The notes: generated from the sequence alone by a model not told the origin. A stretch of 64,000 nt of DNA from Ramlibacter lithotrophicus (GCF_012184415.1 NZ_VTOX01000004.1:186001-250000), one strand, 5' to 3'; counted from the stretch's first letter, positions 8,704 to 19,200 are shown. Made by a program: numbers and translations.

Positions 8704-9209
8704 AGCGGGTGCTCCGTGTAGAAGCGGCCCCCGTGGAACAGCAGCGGCGACGCGCCGGGCCGCCAGGTGCAGCGCTCCACCTCGCCGACGAAGATCACGT
8801 GGTCGCCTTCCTCGTAGCGGCTGCGGTTGAAGCACTCGAACGTGGCGGCCGACCCGGCCAGCAGCGGCGCGCCGCAGGCGCCTTCGGTGAACTCCACGCC
8901 GGCCCAGCGGTCGGCGCCCTTCGCGGCGAAACGTTCGGCGAGCAGCTTCTGGTCGGCCGCGAGCACGTTGATCGCGTAATGCGAGCCGGCGCGAAAGGCC
9001 GGCAGCGAGGCCGCCGCCTGCGCGAGGCTCCACAGCACCAGCGGCGGATCCAGCGACACCGAGTTGAACGAGTTGGCGGTCAGCCCGATCACCTGGTCCT
9101 GCGCGGTGCGCGCCGTGACGATCGTGACGCCGGTCGCGAACATTCCCAAGGCCGCGCGGAATTCGCGGGTGGAAAAGCTCGGTGGCTGGGCCTGGCGGGA
9201 GGAGCTCAT
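8700..9209 (-). CDS. Flavin reductase-like (FMN-binding split-barrel) protein
   Basis: A 169-residue protein of the flavin reductase-like domain family: REFRAALGMFATGVTIVTA at the N-terminus, LTANSFNSVSLDPPLVLW as the flavin-binding region, and HVIFVGEVERC near the end. Such proteins supply reduced FMN or FAD to a partner monooxygenase, or are small oxidoreductases themselves. No monooxygenase is adjacent; the only operon partner is the MarR regulator behind it. ATG 9209 is chosen, and ATG 9233 (MKFHATRP) is possible; neither has a strong ribosome-binding site. Confidence 0.85.
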   Translation of the reverse strand: MSSSRQAQPPSFSTREFRAALGMFATGVTIVTARTAQDQVIGLTANSFNSVSLDPPLVLWSLAQAAASLPAFRAGSHYAINVLAADQKLLAERFAAKGADRWAGVEFTEGACGAPLLAGSAATFECFNRSRYEEGDHVIFVGEVERCTWRPGASPLLFHGGRFYTEHPL

Positions 9210-9317
9210 CGGGCGGGTTGCATGAAATTTCATGGAGTATGGCCCGAAACGCAGAGACCGGCCCGCCGCCGGCGCCACCCCTCGCCGGCGCTCCCGGTCG
9301 CTGCAGCGGCGCCGTGC

Positions 9318-9878
9318 TTACCGGCCCGCGCCCAGGGTCGGTTGCGGCGGTGACGGCACGAGCAGCGTTTCGCGGATGGCAGTGGCGCGCGCGGAATCGA
9401 ACTGGCCTTCGGCGCGGGCGAGCACCTGCCCGTTGCGGTCAAGCACCAGCACGGACGCGTGATCGCCGCCGGAGAGGCCCGCCGCGCGGATGAACTGGTC
9501 GCGGTCGGTGAACACCGGTACCAGGCGCTGCGCCGGCAGGTCATGCGTGGCGCGGATCCGGCCCTCCATGGCCTGCCGGGCCCCCTCGTCGCCGGGATCG
9601 TCGAGGACCGGCATCTTCACCCACGGAATCGAGCGATCCTCGTGCAGCCGCAGCCCGTCGATCCAGCTGTTGATCTCGCCGCGGTGGCTGCGGTCGAAGC
9701 CGACCAGCGCCAGCACGCGGTCGGACGGCACGCCCGCCGGCGGCCCGAGGCGCTGCACGGCCCGGCTCGGCAGCCGTCCCATCATGCTGGTTTCGGAAGG
9801 CGCCACGCCAGCCAGGATGAGGGCGCCCGTGGCGGCGGCGAGCCAGGCGAGCGTCGGAGTCCAGAGTGTCTGCCACAT
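9318..9878 (-). CDS. Membrane-anchored or exported DUF4174-like protein
   Basis: A 186-residue protein with a hydrophobic N-terminal segment (LAWLAAATGALILAGVAP) acting as signal or anchor. The remainder looks like a degenerate thioredoxin fold: VLALVGFDRSHRGEINSW, then LVPVFTDRDQFIRAAGL, then ASVLVLDRNGQVLARAEGQFD, but without a CXXC pair. This pattern fits the DUF4174/YtfJ-like group of unknown role. It stands alone between the flavin reductase and a universal stress protein. Function not assignable. Confidence 0.6.
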   Translation of the reverse strand: MWQTLWTPTLAWLAAATGALILAGVAPSETSMMGRLPSRAVQRLGPPAGVPSDRVLALVGFDRSHRGEINSWIDGLRLHEDRSIPWVKMPVLDDPGDEGARQAMEGRIRATHDLPAQRLVPVFTDRDQFIRAAGLSGGDHASVLVLDRNGQVLARAEGQFDSARATAIRETLLVPSPPQPTLGAGR

Positions 9879-9994
9879 GTCCCACCTCCGTGTCCTGCGT
9901 GCAGTCTTGCACAGGCATACGGCGACGAGACGTCACAAATGTAAAGACCGCGTGCGAGGTGTACGCGCCGGTAAGTGCACGACGCGACGGGCGC

Positions 9995-10414
9995 TCAAGG
10001 GATGAGCAGAACCGGCACCGTCCCGTTCGCGAGCACCTGCGTCGCGACCGAGCCCATGATCAGGCGCCCGAGGGCGCCGTAGCCATGCGTGCCCATCACC
10101 ACCAGGTCGTAGCCGCCGTCGGCGGCGAAGCGCGCGATCGTCTCGCCGGCCGAGCCGGTGCGCCATTCGGTGGCGGCGTGATAGCCGCCGTCGCGCAGGC
10201 GGGCGAGCGCCGGTTCCAGCACCTTGCGCGCTTCGTCTTGGTGGTAGTCGCGCGTGGCGCCGGCGCCGACCGCCGAGGCGGCGTGCGGCGGCAGCGGCGG
10301 TTGCGCGTTGAACAGGGTGTAGTCGTGCTGCTGGTCGAACAGCGGCTGGCGGGTGACGTAGTCGAGCATCTTGCCCGTGTAGTCGCTGCCGTCGACGGCA
10401 AGCAGGATCTTCAT
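9995..10414 (-). CDS. Universal stress protein (UspA family)
   Basis: A 139-residue single-domain universal stress protein: MKILLAVDGSDYTGKMLDYV at the start, and VVMGTHGYGALGRLIMGSVATQVL near the end. The latter is the G-x2-G-x9-G(S/T) ATP-binding signature, so it is of the nucleotide-binding type. GGGAGA sits just before the ATG at 10414. It is transcribed towards 9995 and is preceded by the phosphoesterase gene 37 bases upstream, possibly in the same transcript. Confidence 0.92.
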   Translation of the reverse strand: MKILLAVDGSDYTGKMLDYVTRQPLFDQQHDYTLFNAQPPLPPHAASAVGAGATRDYHQDEARKVLEPALARLRDGGYHAATEWRTGSAGETIARFAADGGYDLVVMGTHGYGALGRLIMGSVATQVLANGTVPVLLIP

Positions 10415-10451
10415 GCGGTTCTCCCTCGGGATTCGGTGGGCCGGCAGGACA

Positions 10452-11309
10452 CTAGCACAACGGCCCGGCAGCGATCGTCGGACGGCGCCGTGTCGGGGCC
10501 ACGTCGAGCACCAGCCGTTCGCGAAAACCCTCCTGTTCGCCCTTGGCCCCGTAGCCGAGCGTGTTGGCCACGACGCGGCAACCTTGCGCGACGTAATCCT
10601 GCTGGTGGTGCAGGTGCCCGTGCAGCCACAGTTGCGCCTGGCCGAGCAGGTCGTCAAGCGAATTGCAGAACCCGGCGGTGCCCGGCACCAGCCCGTAGCG
10701 CGGGTCGGCGCTGCGCAGGCTGGGCGCGAAATGCGTGACCACGACGGTGCTGCCGTCGAACGGCGTCGCCAGCGCCTGCCGCAGCCATTCGATGCAGGCC
10801 AGGGCCTGTTCGCGCCAGCCCGGCGCCAGCCAGGGCTGCCCGTGCCGCGTCGTTCCGGTCTTCTGCAGATAGAAGTTGGCGGCGCGGAACGCCTTTTCGC
10901 GGCGCTTGAGCACCGTCGCCAGGCCGCCGCTGCGGTCGCTGTCGGTCAGCAGCGCGTCGAAGTCGGCCCACAAGGTCGTCCCGATGAAGCGCACCCCTTC
11001 CAGCACAACGACCTCGCGCTCGAGCCAGGTGATGCCGAGCCGTTCGCAGGTCGTGCGCAGCCGGTCGTGCGCCGCATCGAAGTCGAGGTTGTCGTACTCG
11101 TGGTTGCCCGGCACGTACAGCACCGGGACCGGCCAGCCGGCGCGCGGCGAAAACCGCTCCAGGCCGAAGTCGTCGCCGGCCAGCAGGCTGCCCGCCTGGT
11201 AGGACCCGATGTCGCCCGCCAGCACGAGCAGGTCGGCGTCGGGCGCCGGCCGCGGCTGGAAGTGCGGGTGGACTTCGAGGTGGAGGTCCGACAGCAGCTG
11301 GACTTTCAT
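10452..11309 (-). CDS. Calcineurin-like metallophosphoesterase
   Basis: A 285-residue protein with the full metallophosphoesterase motif set: SDLHLE near the N-terminus (D-x-H), LAGDIG (GD), VPGNHEYD (GNHE), VVTHFAPS and LHGHLHHQ (GHxH). These bind two metal ions and hydrolyse a phosphoester bond. The precise substrate is unknown; this compact cytoplasmic type has been linked to nucleotide or protein phosphates. The start is at 11309 and the frame begins directly with MKVQLLSDLHLE. Confidence 0.88.
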   Translation of the reverse strand: MKVQLLSDLHLEVHPHFQPRPAPDADLLVLAGDIGSYQAGSLLAGDDFGLERFSPRAGWPVPVLYVPGNHEYDNLDFDAAHDRLRTTCERLGITWLEREVVVLEGVRFIGTTLWADFDALLTDSDRSGGLATVLKRREKAFRAANFYLQKTGTTRHGQPWLAPGWREQALACIEWLRQALATPFDGSTVVVTHFAPSLRSADPRYGLVPGTAGFCNSLDDLLGQAQLWLHGHLHHQQDYVAQGCRVVANTLGYGAKGEQEGFRERLVLDVAPTRRRPTIAAGPLC

Positions 11310-11367
11310 CCGGCACCATTGTGCCGGCCGGTTGCGGGGCAGTGCGCGCCACGCCGCGGGCCGCCGC

Positions 11368-12342
11368 TCATTCCCGGCCCTCGAAGGCCTTGCCGGTCGC
11401 GGCCAGCACGGCCGCGCGCAGCCACGCGTGATCCCCCCGCTGGCTCTGCCGCCGGTGCCACAGGGAGTGCACCAGCACCGGGGGCAGGCTGAAGGGCAGT
11501 TCGCGCAAGGTGAAGTCGTGCTCCATCCCGGTCACGCTGATGAAGTGGCGCGGCAGCACCGTGATCAGGTCCGAGGTGGCGACCGCGCGCCCCGCGGTGA
11601 AGAACTGGTTGACGGTGAGCACCACGTGCCGTTGCCGGCCGAGTGCGGCCAGCGCCTCGTCGACGAAGCCGAACGGCCGCCCCGTGAAGCTCACCCGCAG
11701 GTGGTGCGCCTCGCAATAGCGCTCGATCGTCAGCGGCACCTCTGCGAGCGGGTGCCCGTTGCGCATCACGCACACGTACTCGCCCCCGAACAGGCGCTGG
11801 TGATCGAACGCCGGCAGCCGCCCCGCCTGCTCCTGGCCGGTCAGTTCCGCCAGCACCGTCGGAAAGAAGCCGACCGCCAGGTCCATTTCGCCCTCGTCGA
11901 GCAGCCGGCGCGGATCGCGCGTGGACAGCGGCAGCACCCGCAGCGAGACGCCGGGCGCATCGCGCATGGTGATCTCGACCAGCCCCGGCATCAGCTCGGC
12001 CGCCGTGGCATCCGCCATCGCCAGGATGAAGGTGCGGTTGGCCTGCGCCGGCACGAATTCGCCGGGCGAGAGCGAGCTCTCGATCTGGCGCAGCGCATCG
12101 GCGATCGCCGGCCACACCGCGAGCGCCTTGGGCGTGGGCTCCACCCCGTAGCCGCTGCGCACGACCAGTTTGTCGCCCACGGATTCGCGCAGGCGATTGA
12201 GGGCGTTGCTGACGGCGGGCTGCGTCATCGCCAGGTTCTGCGCGGCGCGCGTGAGGTTGCGCTCCGACATGACCTGGTCGAACACCCGCAGCAGGTTCAG
12301 GTCGAGGGTCCGGAAGTTCGGACTGTTTTTCATCATCGTCAT
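11368..12342 (-). CDS. LysR-type transcriptional regulator
   Basis: A 324-residue LysR protein. The N-terminal DNA-binding domain reads LDLNLLRVFDQVMSERNLTRAAQNLAMTQPAVSNALNRL, and the effector-binding domain follows from about residue 95, resembling the NodD/aromatic-responsive group. It is divergent from the small membrane-protein genes at 12450 and 12904, across a 107-base gap. That gap contains a direct repeat TCATGAAT (at about 12339 and 12354), a possible part of its binding site. By the usual LysR layout it may control that neighbour and itself. Start could be any of the first ATGs (12342, 12336, 12333). Confidence 0.87.
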   Translation of the reverse strand: MTMMKNSPNFRTLDLNLLRVFDQVMSERNLTRAAQNLAMTQPAVSNALNRLRESVGDKLVVRSGYGVEPTPKALAVWPAIADALRQIESSLSPGEFVPAQANRTFILAMADATAAELMPGLVEITMRDAPGVSLRVLPLSTRDPRRLLDEGEMDLAVGFFPTVLAELTGQEQAGRLPAFDHQRLFGGEYVCVMRNGHPLAEVPLTIERYCEAHHLRVSFTGRPFGFVDEALAALGRQRHVVLTVNQFFTAGRAVATSDLITVLPRHFISVTGMEHDFTLRELPFSLPPVLVHSLWHRRQSQRGDHAWLRAAVLAATGKAFEGRE

Positions 12343-12449
12343 GAATGATTGTCATCATGAATCTAAAGTTGGCAAATATCGGGGGAAACCCTAATATCAG
12401 GCCACGGCATCAGGCAATACCGCCGACAGACCGAGAGGGATACAACATC

Positions 12450-12884
12450 ATGACCAGCTTCGCCCACGTCCAGCATCCGACCGAACACCCCGGCGTCATC
12501 CGTCTGGAGCGCGCGGGCAAGAACATCCGCCACCTGGTGAAGGATGCCACCCGCAGCGGCGCGACCCTGCTGCTGGCCGCGATCGTCGCCGCGCTGCTGG
12601 TGGTCGCCAACCAGGTCGTCGAGACCTGGACCGAAGGCCACCTGCTGGCCGCCTGGATCGCCATGTGGGTGATCGCCTTCGCGTCGATCGCGATGCTGGC
12701 GACGCCCGCCAGGGACATGACCGCCAACCTGCGCTCCGGCTTCAAGCGCTGGAACGCCGCCCGCCGCCAGGCCGCGGAAGACCGGGCCATGTGGCAGATC
12801 GCCCAGTCCGACCCGCGCGTGATGCAGGACCTCACTTGCGCGATGACCCGGGCGGAAGGCGTCAAGGCCTATTTCGGCGACTGA
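12450..12884 (+). CDS. Small membrane protein of unknown function
   Basis: This 144-residue protein has a hydrophilic N-terminus (MTSFAHVQHPTEHPGVIRLERA) and two transmembrane helices at roughly 35-52 (TLLLAAIVAALLVVANQV) and 68-85 (AAWIAMWVIAFASIAMLA). A basic, Arg/Ala-rich cytoplasmic tail follows (RSGFKRWNAARRQAAEDRAMWQ). GAGAGGGA precedes the ATG at 12450, which is chosen over an in-frame ATG at 12345. I recognise no family. It is followed 19 bases later by a 58-residue basic protein and is divergent from the LysR gene. Confidence 0.65.
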   Translation: MTSFAHVQHPTEHPGVIRLERAGKNIRHLVKDATRSGATLLLAAIVAALLVVANQVVETWTEGHLLAAWIAMWVIAFASIAMLATPARDMTANLRSGFKRWNAARRQAAEDRAMWQIAQSDPRVMQDLTCAMTRAEGVKAYFGD

Positions 12885-12903
12885 GGCACGGGGAACAAGC
12901 ACC

Positions 12904-13080
12904 ATGGCTGTCGTCGCCCGCACCACCTGGCTGACCCTTGTTCTGCGGCGCCTGCCGGCGCCGCTGCTCGCGAAGCTCGATGCGTGGTCGTACCGCATCG
13001 CGATGCAGCGGGCGCAAAAGCGCCGGGAAGCCGGCCTGCGGCGCGCGCGGCTCGTCGCGCAGCAGCGCAGCGGCGCCTGA
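12904..13080 (+). CDS. 58-residue basic small protein
   Basis: A short frame, ATG 12904 to TGA 13080, begins MAVVARTTWLTLVLRRLPAP and ends RARLVAQQRSGA. It has a short hydrophobic patch and then a strongly basic, alanine-rich amphipathic helix (AMQRAQKRREAGLRRARL). It begins 19 bases after the preceding gene and a GGGGAA lies upstream. Position in the operon, and a terminator right behind it, support it as a real gene. Function unknown. Confidence 0.5.
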   Translation: MAVVARTTWLTLVLRRLPAPLLAKLDAWSYRIAMQRAQKRREAGLRRARLVAQQRSGA

Positions 13081-13099
13081 GGCGCCGGCTCCAGGAAAA

Positions 13100-13123
13100 A
13101 AATGCCACCCGCGGGTGGCATTT
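13100..13123. terminator. Bidirectional rho-independent terminator
   Basis: AAATGCCACCC and GGGTGGCATTT form a perfect 11-bp stem with a two-base spacer (in practice the centre opens to form the loop). It is flanked by an A-run on the left and T-rich sequence on the right. It lies between the convergent small-protein gene and pckG and can stop transcription from both sides. Confidence 0.85.
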
Positions 13124-13141
13124 CTGTTTGGACCGCGGAAC

Positions 13142-14992
<1,851 letters not shown>

Positions 14993-15016
14993 CAAAGCTC
15001 CTGGAAGTGAAAAAAC

Positions 15017-15060
15017 GATTTCCAAAAGGAGCTCGGGGCATGAGCGGCCTTTTGGAAATC
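15017..15060. promoter_or_regulatory. Perfect 13-bp inverted repeat in the pckG leader
   Basis: GATTTCCAAAAGG at 15017-15029 is repeated as its exact reverse complement at 15048-15060, separated by 18 bases. It sits 25-68 bases upstream of the pckG start codon, between pckG and modA. It could be an operator for a dimeric regulator with two separated half sites, or a stem-loop in the pckG leader RNA. There is no T-run in either direction, so a simple terminator is unlikely. Confidence 0.6.
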
Positions 15061-15201
15061 GGGCTTTGCTCAGCCGTTCGGACGGTCGGGTCGAGGCGCT
15101 CGACAACCGGAAGTTCGCGGGGTTCACGCGCCTCCGGTCGGCTGAACGCAAATTCTGTCAGGTGCCACAGCCGGTGCGTGATGCAAAAGATGCATGACTT
15201 T

Positions 15202-16002
15202 ATGCGACTGAATATCAACTGCAGTGTCCCGGAGAAGGTCACGCGACGGACCGCCGCGGCCGCCTTGCTGGCTTTCGGCGCGGCCCGGGCCATGGGCCAG
15301 CGGCCGGCCGGGCCGGTGCGCGTGGCCGCCGCCAGCGACCTGAAATTCGTGATGGACGAGCTGGCCGCGCGCTACCGCGAGCAAACCGGAGTGCCGGTCC
15401 AGGTCACGTTCGGCTCCTCGGGACAGTTCGCGCAGCAGATCCGGCATGGCCTGCCGGTCGACCTCTACCTGTCGGCCGACGAAGGCTACGTGTTCCAGCT
15501 GGCGGACGCGGGGCTGACCCAGGGCCGGGGGGTCGTGTACGCGCTCGGACGGGTCGCCCTGATCGTGCCGAAGTCGTCCGCCGTCGCCCTCGAGCCCGGG
15601 CTGGCCTCGCTGCGGGCCGCGCTGCCCGCCATGCGCGCCTTCGCCATCGCCAACCCCGGGCACGCGCCGTACGGCCGCGCGGCGCAACAGGCGCTGGAGC
15701 GGCTCGGGCTGTGGCCGATCGTGCGCGCGAAGCTGGTGCTGGGCGAGAACGTTGCCCAGGCCACCCAGTACGTCACCAGCGGGGCCGCGCAGGCCGGCAT
15801 CACGGGCTCGTCGCTCGCGCTGGCACCGGCCGTGGCGGGCGTCACGCGCTCGATGGTCCTGCCGGCGGACCTGCACGCGCCGATGCGGCAGCGCATGGTG
15901 CTGCTGCGGGGCGCCGCGCCGGAAGCGGCCGGGTTTCACCAGTTCCTCCAGGGTGACACGGCACGCGCGGCGCTCCAGCGGCATGGGTTCGGTGCCGCCT
16001 GA
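15202..16002 (+). CDS. modA: Molybdate ABC transporter, substrate-binding protein
   Basis: A 266-residue periplasmic binding protein. After a basic, hydrophobic leader (KVTRRTAAAALLAFGAARAMGQ) it has VRVAAASDLKFVMDEL and VTFGSSGQFAQQIRHGLPVDLYLSAD, the oxyanion-binding motifs of the ModA family, and ENVAQATQYVTSGAAQAGI near the C-terminus. It captures molybdate or tungstate for ModBC. The start is uncertain: ATG 15202 gives a reasonable signal peptide, ATG 15181 adds seven residues. ModB follows after 21 bases. Confidence 0.88.
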   Translation: MRLNINCSVPEKVTRRTAAAALLAFGAARAMGQRPAGPVRVAAASDLKFVMDELAARYREQTGVPVQVTFGSSGQFAQQIRHGLPVDLYLSADEGYVFQLADAGLTQGRGVVYALGRVALIVPKSSAVALEPGLASLRAALPAMRAFAIANPGHAPYGRAAQQALERLGLWPIVRAKLVLGENVAQATQYVTSGAAQAGITGSSLALAPAVAGVTRSMVLPADLHAPMRQRMVLLRGAAPEAAGFHQFLQGDTARAALQRHGFGAA

Positions 16003-16023
16003 CGGCTCGGTCACAATCCGGGC

Positions 16024-16692
16024 ATGGACTGGCAAGCCGCGCGCGTTTCCCTGCTGCTGGCGGGGCTGACAGCGGTGCTGCTGCTGCCGCCGGGCATCGC
16101 CCTGGCGCGCTGGCTGGCCCTCACCCGCTGGCGCGGCAAGCCGCTGGCCGAAGCGCTTCTCATGCTGCCGCTGCTGCTGCCGCCCACGGTGATCGGCTTC
16201 TACCTGCTGGTGGCGCTCGGGCATGGTTCCTGGCTGGGTGCCTGGGCGGCGCGTCACCTGGACCTGCAACTGGTGTTCAGCTTCGAAGGGCTGCTGCTGG
16301 CGAGCGTGCTCGTGAACCTGCCTTTCATGGTGCAGCCGATCCAGCGCGCGTTCGCCGCGATTCCGCAGTCGCTGCGCGAGGCCGCGTGGGTCTGCGGCCT
16401 GGGCCGCTGGCGCACCTTCGTCCGCATCGAGCTGCCGCTGGCCTGGCCCGGCCTGGTGTCTGGCATCGCGCTGACGGCGGCCCACACCCTGGGCGAATTC
16501 GGCGTCGTCCTGATGGTCGGGGGCAGCATCCCGGGGCAGACGCGGACCCTCAGCATCGCCATCTACGACCGGGTCCAGGCCTTCGACCTGGCGGCGGCCC
16601 ACGTCATGGCGCTGGCGCTGGTGGCCTCCTCGCTGGTGGCCGTGGCACTGGTGTTCGCCGCCGACCGCCGCCGGCCGCTGCAGGAGCGCTAG
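16024..16692 (+). CDS. modB: Molybdate ABC transporter, permease
   Basis: A 222-residue inner-membrane permease with five to six helices. The EAA loop that docks on the ATPase reads SLREAAWVCGLGRWRTFVRIELPLAWPGLVSGI, and GEFGVVLMVGGSIPG is the usual ModB segment behind it. It forms the channel of the molybdate importer. The last base of its TAG is the first base of the GTG start of modC, so the two are translationally coupled. Confidence 0.92.
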   Translation: MDWQAARVSLLLAGLTAVLLLPPGIALARWLALTRWRGKPLAEALLMLPLLLPPTVIGFYLLVALGHGSWLGAWAARHLDLQLVFSFEGLLLASVLVNLPFMVQPIQRAFAAIPQSLREAAWVCGLGRWRTFVRIELPLAWPGLVSGIALTAAHTLGEFGVVLMVGGSIPGQTRTLSIAIYDRVQAFDLAAAHVMALALVASSLVAVALVFAADRRRPLQER

Positions 16693-17801
16693 TGGCGAAA
16701 CTCGAGGCCACGCTCGAGAACACCAGTCCGATGCGGCTGAAGGCGAGCTTCGACTGCGCGGCCGGCGAACTGGTGGCGCTGGTCGGCCCGTCCGGCAGCG
16801 GGAAGACAAGCCTCCTGCGCGCCGTGGCGGGCCTGCTGAAGAGCCGCACGCTGCGCGGACGCATCGCCGTCGGCGACGACGCGTGGTTCGACAGCGGGCG
16901 CGCGATCGACCGGCCGCCCCAGCAGCGGCGCGCCGGGCTGGTGTTCCAGCACTACGCGCTGTTCCCCCACCTGACGGCGCTGGAGAACGTCCGCATCGCC
17001 TGCCGCCGCCCGGCGGCCCAGGACTGCGCCGACCTGTTCCGCCGGCTCGGGCTGGACGGGCTGGAGCAGCGCCGGCCGAGCCAGCTCTCGGGCGGCCAGC
17101 AGCAGCGCGTCGCCCTGGCCCGCGCCCTGGCCGGCGAGCCCAAGGTCCTGCTGCTCGACGAGCCGTTCTCCGCGGTCGACGCCCCGGCGCGGCAGCGCCT
17201 GTATCACGAGCTGGCGGCGTTGCGGCAGACCCTTTCGACGCCGATGGTCCTGGTGACCCACGACCTGGCCGAGGCGCGGCGGCTGGCCGACCGGGTGGTG
17301 ATCGTCGACGCCGGCGAGACGCTTCAGTCCGGACCGCCGGCCCGGGTGTTCGCCAGCCCCCGCAACGCCAGGGTGGCGGAGCTGGTGGGGATCCAGAACC
17401 ACTTCAGCGGCCGCTTCCACAAGCAGGAGCCGGGCTGGGGCCACCTCGCCTGGGGCGAACGCGGCGAAGTACGGCTGCGCGTGCTCGACAAGAACCGGAT
17501 TCCGGACGGGGCTTCGGTGACCTGGGTGTTCGCGGGGGAGGGGGCCGACCTGCTCGCGGACGCAGCGGGCCAGGAGAATGCCGTGCGCTGCGACATCGCG
17601 GAGCAGCTGGTGCTGGGCGAAACCAGCCTGTGCAGCCTGCGGCCGCGGGAGCTGCCGGGGGAGCAGGTGACGCTCAATCCGGCGACGGCCCAGTTGCGGT
17701 CACTGGGGGCCGGCCCCGGGGGCTCGCTCTGGCTGCGGATCGCCCCGGAGGCGATCCACATCATGCCGGTGCGGCAGGCCCGGGAAGCCGGGGCGGCCTA
17801 G
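16692..17801 (+). CDS. modC: Molybdate ABC transporter, ATP-binding protein
   Basis: A 369-residue ATPase starting at GTG 16692, with GGAGCGC upstream. Walker A is GPSGSGKTSLLRAVAG, the Q-loop is VFQHYALFPHL, the ABC signature is LSGGQQQRVALARAL, Walker B is KVLLLDEPFSAVDA, and the switch histidine is VTHDLAEARR. A C-terminal TOBE-like region (from about 235) is present and is the usual oxyanion-sensing part. It powers molybdate import. Its end overlaps the converging small gene at 17798 by four bases. Confidence 0.92.
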   Translation: MAKLEATLENTSPMRLKASFDCAAGELVALVGPSGSGKTSLLRAVAGLLKSRTLRGRIAVGDDAWFDSGRAIDRPPQQRRAGLVFQHYALFPHLTALENVRIACRRPAAQDCADLFRRLGLDGLEQRRPSQLSGGQQQRVALARALAGEPKVLLLDEPFSAVDAPARQRLYHELAALRQTLSTPMVLVTHDLAEARRLADRVVIVDAGETLQSGPPARVFASPRNARVAELVGIQNHFSGRFHKQEPGWGHLAWGERGEVRLRVLDKNRIPDGASVTWVFAGEGADLLADAAGQENAVRCDIAEQLVLGETSLCSLRPRELPGEQVTLNPATAQLRSLGAGPGGSLWLRIAPEAIHIMPVRQAREAGAA

Positions 17802-17950
17802 CCGACGTAGACGGCGATGAACGCCAGCAGGAACATCAGCAGCCCACCCATCACCGGCAGCACGATCGGGATCGCGTGCACGATGTTCTCGACCGGATCG
17901 TGCTCTTCGTGCTCGGCGGCGTGGCTCTCGGGCGCGTGGGTGGTGGACAT
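17798..17950 (-). CDS. 50-residue single-pass membrane protein
   Basis: The frame from ATG 17950 to TAG 17798 encodes 50 residues: an acidic, His-rich head (HAPESHAAEHEEHDPVEN) followed by one transmembrane helix (IPIVLPVMGGLLMFLLAFIAVYVG) that ends the protein. GAGGAG lies just upstream of the start. The composition resembles small subunits of respiratory or cytochrome oxidase complexes, but I cannot assign it. It is convergent with modC and stands alone on its strand. Confidence 0.7.
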   Translation of the reverse strand: MSTTHAPESHAAEHEEHDPVENIVHAIPIVLPVMGGLLMFLLAFIAVYVG

Positions 17951-18000
17951 GCTCTCCTCGGTGGCGGTGCGAAACGCGCGATTCTAGCCCGCGCCGGGTG

Positions 18001-19200
18001 CTACTGCGCGATGGCGGGAAAGCCCCCCTGCTGCAGCGCCTCCAGCACCGCGCGGATGTGGTCCGGCCCGCGGGTCTGCAGCACCAGCTCGATTTCGACG
18101 TTCTGGGCCGCCAGCAGCGTGAAGGCGCGCTGGTGGTGCACCTCGTTGATGTTGGCTCCGGCGTCGCTCACCAGCGCCGTGATCCGCGCCAGCGAGCCCG
18201 GCACGTCGCGCGCGTTGACGCGGATGCGCGCGAGACGCCCGCCGCGCACCAGGCCGCGCTCGATGATCGCGGCCAGCAGCATCGGGTCGATGTTGCCGCC
18301 GCCGAGCACCAGGCCGACCTGCCGCCCGCGAAAGCGCCCCGGATCCTTGAGCATGGCCGCCAGCGGGGCGGCGCCGGCGCCTTCGACCAGCGTCTTCTCG
18401 ATCTCCAGCAGCATCACCAGTGCCTGCTCGATGTCGCCTTCGTCGACCAGCACCATGTCGTCGACATGCGTCGCGACGATCTCCTGCGTCACCTTGCCGG
18501 GCGTGCCCACGGCGATGCCCTCGGCGATCGTGCTGCCGCCCTGGGGCAGGGCGGCATGCTTGATGGCGTTGAACATGTTGGGAAAGCGCAGCGTCTGCAC
18601 GCCGATCACCTCGATCTGCGGCTTCAGCGCCTTGGCCGCCACCGCGATCCCCGAGATCAGCCCGCCGCCGCCGACCGCCACGACGAGGGTGTCCAGCGTC
18701 GGCACCGCCGCCAGCATCTCCAGCCCGACGGTGCCCTGTCCGGCGACGATCGCCTCGTCGTCATAGGGATGGACGAACACCAGCTGCTGCTCCTGGCCCA
18801 GCTTGAGGGCGTGGTTGCGCGCCTCGTCGAGCGTGTCACCGTAGAGCACGATCTCGGCGCCGAAGCTGCGGGTGCGCTCGATCTTCACGCCCGGCGTGAA
18901 GCAGGGCATCACGATCACGGCCCGCAGCCCGAGCCGCTGGGCATGGTAGGCGACGCCCTGCGCGTGGTTGCCGGCGCTCATCGCGATCACGCCGCGCCGC
19001 CGTTCGTCGGACGACAGCTGCGCGAGCTTGTTGCAGGCGCCGCGCTCCTTGAAGGAGGCGGTGAACTGCAGGTTCTCGAACTTCAGGAAGACCTGGGCGC
19101 CCAGCAGCTGCGAGATGGTGCGCGACTCCACGCACGGGGTCTCGAGCACCTGCCCCTGGAGACGGTCCGCGGCGGCGCGGATGTCGGCGATCTGGATCAT
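18001..19200 (-). CDS. ilvA: Threonine ammonia-lyase (threonine dehydratase)
   Basis: A 399-residue PLP enzyme of fold type II. The cofactor lysine is in FENLQFTASFKERGACNKL, the phosphate-binding glycine loop is VVAVGGGGLISGIAVA, and the C-terminus from about residue 325 is an ACT domain (RIRVNARDVPGSLARITALV) for amino acid sensing. It deaminates threonine to 2-oxobutyrate, feeding isoleucine synthesis or catabolism. The single short ACT domain and 400-residue size resemble the catabolic/TdcB-like group more than the 500-residue biosynthetic IlvA, so the symbol is tentative. Confidence 0.88.
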   Translation of the reverse strand: MIQIADIRAAADRLQGQVLETPCVESRTISQLLGAQVFLKFENLQFTASFKERGACNKLAQLSSDERRRGVIAMSAGNHAQGVAYHAQRLGLRAVIVMPCFTPGVKIERTRSFGAEIVLYGDTLDEARNHALKLGQEQQLVFVHPYDDEAIVAGQGTVGLEMLAAVPTLDTLVVAVGGGGLISGIAVAAKALKPQIEVIGVQTLRFPNMFNAIKHAALPQGGSTIAEGIAVGTPGKVTQEIVATHVDDMVLVDEGDIEQALVMLLEIEKTLVEGAGAAPLAAMLKDPGRFRGRQVGLVLGGGNIDPMLLAAIIERGLVRGGRLARIRVNARDVPGSLARITALVSDAGANINEVHHQRAFTLLAAQNVEIELVLQTRGPDHIRAVLEALQQGGFPAIAQ

